This document shows, one piece after another, positions 9,239-16,257 of a stretch of DNA of 64,000 bases. Where the stretch lies: positions 1-64,000 of the forward strand of contig JAEWHK010000032.1 in NCBI GenBank assembly GCA_023387815.1, written 5' to 3'. The position numbers were made by a program, and so were the translations under genes. Source of the stretch: Pseudomonadota bacterium. GTDB taxonomy: Bacteria; Pseudomonadota; Gammaproteobacteria; Burkholderiales; Burkholderiaceae_B. Positions within the stretch are counted from its first letter, which is position 1. Each line of letters begins with the position of its first letter. The notes under the pieces were generated by a model. The model was not told the origin of the DNA and did not search any database. It worked only from the letters and a program-made list of their open reading frames with translations.

Positions 9239-9263
9239 GCCCCGGTTCGCGCCGGGGCTTTTT
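9239..9263 (+). terminator. Rho-independent terminator after purH
   Basis: A seven-base-pair GC stem (GCCCCGG paired with CCGGGGC) with a six-base loop is followed directly by five T residues. It lies 16 bp after the purH stop and ends about 13 bp before the ruvC start, so it separates the dusB-fis-purH unit from ruvC. Confidence 0.9.
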
Positions 9264-9276
9264 CAGGGAGTCATGG

Positions 9277-9828
9277 ATGTTGCGGATTCTTGGCATTGAT
9301 CCGGGCCTGCGGCGTACCGGTTTCGGCGTCATCGACACTGCCGGAATGCGTATGGCCTACGTGGCCAGCGGCACTATCGTGGTTCCCACTGATATTCCCC
9401 TGCAGGAACGCCTCAAGGTCATACTGGACAGCATTCGTGAAGTGGTCGATACCTATTCGCCAACGGAATCGGCGCTGGAAAAGGTCTTCGTCAATACCAA
9501 TCCTGCGTCGACATTGCTGCTCGGACAGGCGCGAGGCGCTGCCATGTGCGCGCTGGCGGACCGCCATCTTGACGTGACAGAATACACCGCCCTGCAAATC
9601 AAGAAAGCCGTGGTCGGCAACGGTCACGCGCAAAAAGAGCAGGTTCAGCATATGGTGCAGCGTCTGCTTGCGCTCAATTCACTTCCTGCACCCGACTCGG
9701 CTGACGCGCTGGCCTGCGCCATCTGCCACGCCCATGCGGCACCGCTGGCAACACGACTGACCAGTCAGAATGTGCTGGTGGGTCGTCGAGTTCGCACTCG
9801 CCTTCGTGCGGGCCGACTGGTCGAATAA
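9277..9828 (+). CDS. ruvC: Holliday junction resolvase RuvC
   Basis: The 183-residue protein is the crossover junction endonuclease that cuts Holliday junctions in the RuvABC pathway. The RNase H-like fold begins with LGIDPGLRRTGFGV, giving the first catalytic aspartate at residue 8. A glutamate in SALEKVFVNTN and the C-terminal acidic pair in PDSADALACAICHA complete the active site. The C-terminus ends in a basic tail. The start ATG has an AGGGAG ribosome-binding site within the 3' flank of the purH terminator. ruvA follows after 46 bp. Confidence 0.96.
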   Translation: MLRILGIDPGLRRTGFGVIDTAGMRMAYVASGTIVVPTDIPLQERLKVILDSIREVVDTYSPTESALEKVFVNTNPASTLLLGQARGAAMCALADRHLDVTEYTALQIKKAVVGNGHAQKEQVQHMVQRLLALNSLPAPDSADALACAICHAHAAPLATRLTSQNVLVGRRVRTRLRAGRLVE

Positions 9829-9874
9829 TAGTATTGTTGATTTACCCTGCACGACAGGGTCTGTGGAGCTTTTG

Positions 9875-10441
9875 ATGATCGGACGACTCACCGGCCTTCT
9901 GATAGAAAAACAACCGCCCAGCCTTTGCCTGGATGTCAATGGCGTGGGATACGATATTGATGTGCCCATGAGCACGTTCTACGATCTGCCTGAAGCGGGT
10001 GCCAGGGTGACGCTGTTTACTCACCTCGCGATCCGCGAAGACGCGCATGTGCTGTATGGCTTTCTGCGTCAGGAAGAACGCGCTACCTTCCGGGCCTTGA
10101 TCAAGGTCACGGGCATTGGCGCACGCACGGCGCTGGCAGTGCTGTCCGGCATGAGCAGTGCGGACCTGGCCGCCGCCGTCGCGCAACAGGATACCGCCCT
10201 GCTGACCCGGGTGCCGGGTATAGGCAAGAAAACGGCGGAACGTCTGCTGCTGGAGCTGCGTGGCAAACTGGATGCAATCGCACCTGCGACACCGACTGCT
10301 GGCGGTCAGAGCGATGTGCTCAATGCTCTGCTGGCGCTCGGTTATTCTGACCGGGAAGCGCGGGCAGCCGTCAAATCCCTGGCGCCTGATCTGGGTGTAT
10401 CCGAGGGCATTCGCGCTGCGCTGAAATCACTCTCGGGCTGA
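9875..10441 (+). CDS. ruvA: Holliday junction branch migration protein RuvA
   Basis: The 188-residue protein is the junction-binding subunit that loads the RuvB motor. It has the N-terminal OB-fold (MIGRLTGLLIE, GVGYDIDVP), two helix-hairpin-helix motifs (IKVTGIGARTALAVL and LTRVPGIGKKTAERLLLEL) and the C-terminal RuvB-interacting domain (LNALLALGYSDREARAAV). The ATG at 9875 follows a GGAG site. In most relatives ruvB comes next; here a three-gene transporter operon separates them, so ruvB must be transcribed separately or by a long readthrough. Confidence 0.96.
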   Translation: MIGRLTGLLIEKQPPSLCLDVNGVGYDIDVPMSTFYDLPEAGARVTLFTHLAIREDAHVLYGFLRQEERATFRALIKVTGIGARTALAVLSGMSSADLAAAVAQQDTALLTRVPGIGKKTAERLLLELRGKLDAIAPATPTAGGQSDVLNALLALGYSDREARAAVKSLAPDLGVSEGIRAALKSLSG

Positions 10442-10584
10442 CAATGGGATGAACATACCAGACGAAAGCGGCTAGGGTTTGCACTAATCACAAACGAAAT
10501 GCCTTGCACGCAGCAAATATTGCCGTAAAGTTACCCGATTCTTTTATTTCAACTACATAAACCCAAGCATTGGGAGACAATATC

Positions 10585-11565
10585 ATGCGTGCACACTGGA
10601 TCAAAAAAGCCCTGGCCGCCGGCGTTCTGTCGGCCTTTGTGATGACACCTGTCATGGCAGAACAAACACTGAAACTGGCTTACGCGCTGTCCAAGAATTC
10701 TCATTATGGTGTGGCGGCAGACGCTTTCGAGAAATCGATTGGCGAAAGCAGCAAAGGCGAATTCAAGATTCAGCAGTTCCCCAATAGTGCGCTGGGTGGT
10801 GAACGTGAAGTTATAGAAGGTCTGCAGCTGGGCACCATTGACGCCGCTGTGGTTTCCACAGGCGCCACGCTCAATTTTGTACCCGAGACCGGCGTCATTG
10901 ATATCCCCTTCCTGTTCCGCGACCTGGATCACGCGCGTAAAGTGCTGGACGGTCCTATCGGCCAGAAGCTGCTTGGTGACTTTACGGAAAAAGGACTGGT
11001 TGCGCTTGCCTGGGGTGAACAGGGCTTTCGCCACCTGACCAACAATGTGCGTCCGGTGAAAACGCCGGCCGATCTGAAAGGTCTGAAAATTCGTACAACA
11101 GAGAATCCGATACACATTACCGCCTTCCGCAAGATCGGTATGTTGCCTACGCCCATGGCCTGGCCGGAAGTGGCCACTGCCCTGCAACAGGGCACCATAG
11201 ACGGCCAGGAAAATCCCATGTCGGTTATTGTGTCGGCCAAACTGTCACAGATGCAGAAGTATCTGTCACTGACGGCCCACGTCTATGGCCCCGCCCTGGT
11301 ATTGATGTCGCCTTCCGTATATGACGGACTGTCGGATGATGACAAGAAAAAATTCAAAGAAGCCGGACTGGCCGCCGCCAAAGCCATGCGCAATTATGTT
11401 GATGATATCGAAAAGAGCGGCGTGGAAACGCTGAAAAAAGAAGGCATGCAGGTGGAAGAGAACGTCGATCATGATGCGTTTGTCAAAGCGGTAGAGCCCG
11501 TCTATCCAGAGTTCTACAAAAAGTTTGGCAAGGAACTGGTTGAATCCATCCGCAATACAAAATAG
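10585..11565 (+). CDS. TRAP transporter periplasmic solute-binding protein (DctP family)
   Basis: The 326-residue protein has a signal peptide (LAAGVLSAFVMTPVMA, cleavage near residue 26) and the DctP fold: NSALGGEREVIEGLQLGTID, the carboxylate-anchoring arginine region LKGLKIRTTENPIH, and the WPEVATALQQGTIDGQENP motif. It captures a carboxylate-containing solute in the periplasm and delivers it to the membrane subunits encoded downstream. The ATG at 10585 follows a GGGAG site. The substrate class is inferred from the family; the exact ligand is unknown. Confidence 0.93.
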   Translation: MRAHWIKKALAAGVLSAFVMTPVMAEQTLKLAYALSKNSHYGVAADAFEKSIGESSKGEFKIQQFPNSALGGEREVIEGLQLGTIDAAVVSTGATLNFVPETGVIDIPFLFRDLDHARKVLDGPIGQKLLGDFTEKGLVALAWGEQGFRHLTNNVRPVKTPADLKGLKIRTTENPIHITAFRKIGMLPTPMAWPEVATALQQGTIDGQENPMSVIVSAKLSQMQKYLSLTAHVYGPALVLMSPSVYDGLSDDDKKKFKEAGLAAAKAMRNYVDDIEKSGVETLKKEGMQVEENVDHDAFVKAVEPVYPEFYKKFGKELVESIRNTK

Positions 11566-11611
11566 ATAGCACAGCCATATCGAATAATTACAACCGTAGT
11601 GACGACAAATT

Positions 11612-11650
11612 CAATTGCAATACCAACGGAGTCTGTTGATATTGCAATTG
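11612..11650 (+). promoter_or_regulatory. Long intergenic hairpin between dctP and dctQ
   Basis: Two 16-base arms, CAATTGCAATACCAAC and GTTGATATTGCAATTG, pair with one mismatch around a seven-base loop. No run of T follows, so it is not a standard terminator. Its position after the binding-protein gene suggests an mRNA-stabilising or partial-termination element that keeps dctP expression above dctQM, as known for many binding-protein operons. This role is inferred. Confidence 0.7.
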
Positions 11651-11664
11651 TCATGGAGATCTGA

Positions 11665-12165
11665 ATGAACGCGTTAACCCGTTTTCTGGACAGCACCCTG
11701 TTTCGGCTGATCTCCGTGATTGCCCAGCTTTTTCTGGTGTCAGCGGTGTGTGCTTCCTTCTATCAGGTCATTGCACGATTCGTGCTTCAGGAACCTGCAG
11801 ACTGGAGTGAAGGCTGGACGCGTACTGCCATGATCTGGCTGGTTCTGCTGGGCGTCGTCCTGGCCTGCCGCCAGGGTGCCATGCTCAAGGTGGAAATGCT
11901 GCATTCGCTGCTGAAAGATCCCTGGCGACGTCGCCTGGAGCATCTGGTGATGCTTGTGATGGGCTTCTTCTTTGGTCTGATGACCTGGATCGGCATACTC
12001 ATGACCTATCGCGTGCGTTTCCAGACGATCCCCAGCCTGGGCATTTCCATTTCCTGGATATATGCGGCCATTCCTGTGGGCACCGCACTCGCGCTGATCG
12101 CCGTGATTATTCAGTGGGCCAATGCCAGAAAGGAATCGCAGGAAGAAGACCTCACCCTACTCTGA
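11665..12165 (+). CDS. TRAP transporter small membrane subunit (DctQ family)
   Basis: The 166-residue protein has four predicted membrane helices and the DctQ signature region WSEGWTRTAMIWLVLLGVVLACRQGAML split over helices two and three. DctQ forms the small membrane component that docks with the large DctM subunit. It lies between the binding-protein gene and dctM, so the cassette is complete. The ATG at 11665 follows a GGAG site that begins only three bases after the intergenic hairpin. Confidence 0.92.
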   Translation: MNALTRFLDSTLFRLISVIAQLFLVSAVCASFYQVIARFVLQEPADWSEGWTRTAMIWLVLLGVVLACRQGAMLKVEMLHSLLKDPWRRRLEHLVMLVMGFFFGLMTWIGILMTYRVRFQTIPSLGISISWIYAAIPVGTALALIAVIIQWANARKESQEEDLTLL

Positions 12166-12300
12166 CCCACGCATCACCATGATTCGCTATCTACCGAATT
12201 CAGACAATTCGCGCTGGCCATTCTGGTTTCAGCCCTGCATACCGTTGTCCATGGATAACACTTTCCGTTCTTCGTTTTCACCATACCGCCGAGACAGATT

Positions 12301-13575
12301 ATGTCGCAAATAATGATTTTATCCATGCTGATCTGCTTCGCCCTGACCATTCCGGTGGCGGTTTCCATCGGCATAGCCAGTCTGTTCGGTGTGTATGTCG
12401 CAGGGATCAACTGGCTGGTCGTCGCTCAGCAGATTTTTGCAGCCCTGGATAAATTTCCACTGGTTGCCATTCCGTTTTTCATCCTGGCAGGAAACCTCAT
12501 GGAAGCCGGGGGCATTTCGGAACGCCTGGTCAATTTTGCGAAAAGTCTGGTAGGGTCGGTTCAGGGTGGCCTGGCGATGGCCTGCATTATCACATGTATG
12601 ATATTTGCCGCTGTCGCCGGTTCCAGTGTGGCAACCACCTTCGCTGTAGGTGCCATTCTGATTCCTGCCATGGTCCGGCACGGCTACCCCAAGCCATTCT
12701 CCGCTTCGCTACAGGCAACCGCAGCGGAGCTCGGCGTTATTATTCCGCCATCCATTCCCATGATTCTGTTTGCCGTCTCGACCGATACCTCTGTCGGCGA
12801 ACTGTTTATTGGCGGCATCTTTCCCGGAATCCTGATTGCGATTGCACTGATGGCCTACGTCTGGATTTATGCCAAACGTCATGGCTATGGCAAAGAAGAT
12901 GGCGTGGGCCGACTCCCGATATTCAAAGCCTTCCGTCAGTCCTTTCTTGCTTTGCTGATGCCTGTCATCATTCTGGGCGGCATTTATGGCGGTGTCTTCA
13001 CGCCGACGGAGGCCTCAGTGGTTGCGGTGGTTTATGCGCTTGTCGTGGGCATGCTGATCTATCGGAAAATCTCATTCCCGATTCTTACCGAGACCCTGCA
13101 CCGCACCGTCGTATCAACGGCCATTATCATGTTTGTGATTGCCAACGCCGGTCTTTTCGGATTCCTGCTGAACCGTGCCGGCGTTCCGAATATGCTGGGT
13201 GAATTCCTAAGCCATGTCTTTACCGACAAATTCACTTTTCTGCTGGGCGTCAATGCTGCCCTGTTCATTATCGGCATGTTTATTGAAACCTCGGCCTCCA
13301 TCGTGGTTCTGGCGCCGTTACTGCTGCCAGTTGCAATGCAGTTTGGAGTGGATCCCACGCATTTTGGCATTATCATGGTGGTAAATCTGGCACTGGGCAT
13401 GGTTACGCCGCCCTTTGGTGTCAATCTGTTTGCTGCCTGCGCCGTGGCGAAACTGCCGATAGAGCGACTTTTCAAGTCGCTTATTCCGTTCGTGGGCGTC
13501 ATTCTGCTCTGCCTGATGCTCATTACCTACGTTCCGTGGATTTCTCTCTATCTGCGCGATCTGGTTTATCGTTGA
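12301..13575 (+). CDS. TRAP transporter large membrane subunit (DctM family)
   Basis: The 424-residue protein has 11-12 membrane helices and the DctM hallmarks PFFILAGNLMEAGGIS, AAVAGSSVATTFAVGAI, ELGVIIPPSIPMI, PTEASVVAVVYAL, FIETSASIVVLAPLLLP and NLALGMVTPPFGVNLF. It is the sodium-coupled translocation subunit of the transporter. The gene starts 135 bp after dctQ, a longer gap than usual for this pair, which contains no recognisable gene. Readthrough from here would reach ruvB 237 bp later. Confidence 0.95.
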   Translation: MSQIMILSMLICFALTIPVAVSIGIASLFGVYVAGINWLVVAQQIFAALDKFPLVAIPFFILAGNLMEAGGISERLVNFAKSLVGSVQGGLAMACIITCMIFAAVAGSSVATTFAVGAILIPAMVRHGYPKPFSASLQATAAELGVIIPPSIPMILFAVSTDTSVGELFIGGIFPGILIAIALMAYVWIYAKRHGYGKEDGVGRLPIFKAFRQSFLALLMPVIILGGIYGGVFTPTEASVVAVVYALVVGMLIYRKISFPILTETLHRTVVSTAIIMFVIANAGLFGFLLNRAGVPNMLGEFLSHVFTDKFTFLLGVNAALFIIGMFIETSASIVVLAPLLLPVAMQFGVDPTHFGIIMVVNLALGMVTPPFGVNLFAACAVAKLPIERLFKSLIPFVGVILLCLMLITYVPWISLYLRDLVYR

Positions 13576-13812
13576 GGGCTGACTGTGACTGTGTACCTTC
13601 GGCCTGCAGGCGAAGCGCCGGATTCGGTCGGCGATGGAAGCTGGCGATATCCAGAAAAATCAGACCCGCTATGAAAATGAGTGCAAACAGGATGCGGGCT
13701 ACGCAGAAAACATCGACCCCGTGAAGGCGTGGTCATGTAGGAATGAGCGTCAATGGACGTTTCAGGTAAAATAGCATCAGACCCTCACTCCTGAAGAAGA
13801 TACACCTGCCCT

Positions 13813-14865
13813 ATGGCTATTCACAATGACGCGCTTGCCAGCGCTGCTCCACGGCTGGTTTCTGCGGAAACCATGACACCCAACGAAGAGTCCATTGAAC
13901 GCGCTCTGCGCCCGAAAGCACTGGACGAATATGTGGGGCAGGTACGCGTGCGCGAGCAACTGGAGATCTTTATTTCAGCTGCGCGCATGCGCCAGGAAGC
14001 GCTTGATCACGTACTGCTCTTTGGCCCGCCCGGCCTGGGCAAAACTACCCTGGCGCACATTATTGCGCGGGAAATGGGTTCGCAATTAAGACAGACGTCC
14101 GGCCCGGTACTTGAAAGACCCGGTGATCTGGCAGCCATGCTGACCAACCTGGAAAAGAACGATGTGCTGTTTATTGACGAGATCCATCGTCTGTCCCCGG
14201 TAGTAGAGGAAATTCTTTATCCGGCACTGGAAGACTTCCAGATCGACATCATGATTGGCGAAGGCCCCGCCGCCCGCAGCGTCAAAATAGATCTGCAACC
14301 CTTCACATTGGTGGGTGCCACAACCCGTGCGGGCATGCTGACCAATCCGCTACGTGACCGTTTCGGCATCGTCTCGCGGCTGGAGTTCTACAACACTGAA
14401 GAACTGTCGCGTATCGTCACGCGCAGTGCCCATTTGCTCAACGCCGGCATCACGCCCGAAGGGGCGCAGGAAATCGCCCGCCGCTCCCGTGGCACCCCCC
14501 GCATTGTCAACCGCCTTCTGCGGCGTGTTCGTGATTATGCCGATGTCCGCTCCAATGGCGTCATCGATAATGAGGCGGCCAGTGCCGCGCTGGCCATGCT
14601 GGATGTGGACCCCATGGGGCTGGATCTGATGGACCGCAAGATTCTGGAAACCATCGTGCACAAATTCGATGGCGGCCCGGTGGGCATCGACAATCTGTCT
14701 GCCGCTGTCGGTGAAGAACGGGACACGATAGAGGACGTCATTGAACCGTATCTGATTCAGCAAGGATACATACAGCGTACATCCAAGGGTCGCGTTGCAA
14801 CGCTTTCCACCTGGCAGCACCTGGGCTGCACGCCACCTGAAGGGCCGAATAAAGCGCTGTTCTGA
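13813..14865 (+). CDS. ruvB: Holliday junction branch migration helicase RuvB
   Basis: The 350-residue AAA+ motor drives branch migration with RuvA. Walker A is FGPPGLGKTTLAH, Walker B is LFIDEIHRLSP, and the sensor and arginine-finger region is GATTRAGMLTNPLRDRFG; the C-terminal winged helix (GLDLMDRKILETIVHKF) is intact. The ATG at 13813 gives the usual N-terminal extension. The gene is separated from ruvA by the TRAP operon and so needs its own promoter; a weak TAAAAT element lies about 45 bp upstream. It ends 28 bp from the convergent AraC regulator gene. Confidence 0.96.
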   Translation: MAIHNDALASAAPRLVSAETMTPNEESIERALRPKALDEYVGQVRVREQLEIFISAARMRQEALDHVLLFGPPGLGKTTLAHIIAREMGSQLRQTSGPVLERPGDLAAMLTNLEKNDVLFIDEIHRLSPVVEEILYPALEDFQIDIMIGEGPAARSVKIDLQPFTLVGATTRAGMLTNPLRDRFGIVSRLEFYNTEELSRIVTRSAHLLNAGITPEGAQEIARRSRGTPRIVNRLLRRVRDYADVRSNGVIDNEAASAALAMLDVDPMGLDLMDRKILETIVHKFDGGPVGIDNLSAAVGEERDTIEDVIEPYLIQQGYIQRTSKGRVATLSTWQHLGCTPPEGPNKALF

Positions 14866-14893
14866 ACAAACAGGAAGTACTGGGCGCCCTCAA

Positions 14894-15847
14894 CTACCGT
14901 GGCTGATGATGTCGCGGACTCACGCCAAAGCGCTTTCGGAATGCCGCAGAAAAATTGCTGCTGTGTCGATACCCGGCAAGCAGTGCGACTTTTTCGATAG
15001 ACTCGCCCTGCTCCAGATAGCGTTGCGCCACCTGCAGTCGATACTCTCGGATGCATGCCATAATGGAGGTGTTAAATTTCAGGTGAAATTTTTTCCTGAG
15101 CGCACTTTCACCCATCTCTGCAAACTGTGACAATGACTCCATGGTATGAGGCTGCCAGGGGTTTCGATAAATATACTCGCGCAGTGCACTCAGACGTTCG
15201 TGATCCCGGCGAGTCAGTCTGTCATTGCTGTGCCAGTCATGTGAACCATCCGCCACCGCTCTGACACGGGCCAGCAATTGCAGCCCCAATGCCTCGTAAA
15301 CCAGACCGCCGACACTTTCATCCTGCGCCAGTTGCAGCTGCAGCCTTACGCTTTCAAGAAAGGCATTGTCCTGCGCAGCGATTGAGAACGTGGGTGGGGC
15401 GGCCTCCAGAACTGGCTGCAGTTTATCGGTGAATGGCGAGTTGTCCACTTCCCGATTATCAACCACCACATCCAGTGCTGCCAGCCGCGTGCCGGGCAGA
15501 TAATGGGTCTGCATGCGCTCATTATGATAGCGGGTATTGATTCCACAAGCCGGCCCTACGGTCTGCAATGGAGAGCGTTCCATGCCAATTCGCAACTGTC
15601 CATTGAGCAGCATCGCAAACGAATATGCATCGTGCAGATGTGAATGTGCATAGTAAGGGACCAGAAAATGGATATCTGTGTGCAGCAGCGTCACACCCTT
15701 GCACAGGGTGTGCTCATGTACATGGCCGTAAGCCAGCGTCTCCTGATGGCGAGTGGGATCCTGCACGATGGCATCGGGCAGACAATGTGTGACGCCGTAC
15801 TGCTCGCCATACTGGACAAAATCCTCGTAGGTAAACGCTCTGGTCAT
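14894..15847 (-). CDS. AraC family transcriptional regulator
   Basis: The 317-residue protein has a C-terminal AraC/XylS DNA-binding domain with two helix-turn-helix units: MESLSQFAEMGESALRKKF and IEKVALLAGYRHSSNFSAAF, ending FGVSPRHH. The N-terminal part (about 1-210) resembles the ligand-sensing half of PchR/AlcR-type regulators, which bind a ferric siderophore and activate its receptor gene. It lies next to and divergent from a TonB-dependent receptor gene, which supports that role. Its 5' side carries a remarkable array of 14-bp repeats. The ligand is not known. Confidence 0.88.
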   Translation of the reverse strand: MTRAFTYEDFVQYGEQYGVTHCLPDAIVQDPTRHQETLAYGHVHEHTLCKGVTLLHTDIHFLVPYYAHSHLHDAYSFAMLLNGQLRIGMERSPLQTVGPACGINTRYHNERMQTHYLPGTRLAALDVVVDNREVDNSPFTDKLQPVLEAAPPTFSIAAQDNAFLESVRLQLQLAQDESVGGLVYEALGLQLLARVRAVADGSHDWHSNDRLTRRDHERLSALREYIYRNPWQPHTMESLSQFAEMGESALRKKFHLKFNTSIMACIREYRLQVAQRYLEQGESIEKVALLAGYRHSSNFSAAFRKRFGVSPRHHQPR

Positions 15848-15862
15848 AAATAACTTGTTCAG

Positions 15863-15953
15863 GAAGATCTGATTAACGGAATCTGATTAATGGTTAACGA
15901 AATCGGATCAATGAAATCTGGTTAATGAAATCCAATTAATGAAATCTGATCAC
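15863..15953. repeat. Array of six degenerate 14-bp repeats upstream of the AraC gene
   Basis: Six copies resembling GAAATCTGATTAAT begin at about 15863, 15878, 15899, 15913, 15927 and 15941. The last four follow each other at exactly 14-bp spacing, and a 7-bp half-unit spacer (GGTTAAC) lies before them. The array is in the leader of the AraC gene and about 300 bp from the receptor start. It could be an iterated regulator-binding site or a slipped repeat; which one cannot be decided from sequence. Confidence 0.8.
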
Positions 15954-16154
15954 AGGCTTCGGGCCAAAGTGATCTGGCTAAAAGAACCGGATCGCGAGAA
16001 TCCGGCCCGCTGAGTTCAAATAAAAAACTCGTGCCGGTTAACAAGGCAACAGGCGGCAACATCAGGTGGCAAATGTGCAAACAGACCGAGACAACAGCAT
16101 TTGGACAGCACTGGCATTTGGACAGATTTGCAACATAACACCTGTGATTTTTGG

Positions 16155-16174
16155 CATATTTCATATGAAATATG
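16155..16174. promoter_or_regulatory. Perfect 20-bp palindrome in the regulator-receptor intergenic region
   Basis: The sequence CATATTTCATATGAAATATG is identical to its reverse complement over 20 bases. It lies just upstream of the presumed receptor promoter (TTGCAA at 16181) and so is well placed as an operator for a dimeric regulator. The bound protein is unknown; the AraC protein next door usually prefers direct repeats. Confidence 0.7.
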
Positions 16175-16180
16175 ACATTA

Positions 16181-16218
16181 TTGCAATAATTTGTGCATTA
16201 TAAATAATAATCATTCCT
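16181..16218 (+). promoter_or_regulatory. Receptor promoter with Fur-like box
   Basis: A possible sigma-70 promoter reads TTGCAA (16181-16186), 16-bp spacer, AATAAT (16203-16208). A 19-bp stretch at 16200-16218 matches the Fur consensus at 12 of 19 positions, including the core ATAATCATT, and covers the -10 element. This would place the TonB receptor and reductase genes under iron repression. The match was counted by eye and Fur binding is inferred. Confidence 0.65.
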
Positions 16219-16257
16219 ATTTGTGTTGCACATTGATTTTAAGGACTTTTTTCCATC

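Noticed and set aside
13523..13732. Minus-strand open frame after dctM that encodes a membrane-like stretch (ARILFALIFIAGLIFLDIAS)
   Set aside because: It has no ATG, GTG or TTG start in a useful place, no ribosome-binding site, and its end lies inside the dctM coding end. The hydrophobic stretch may be chance or the remnant of a small membrane gene.
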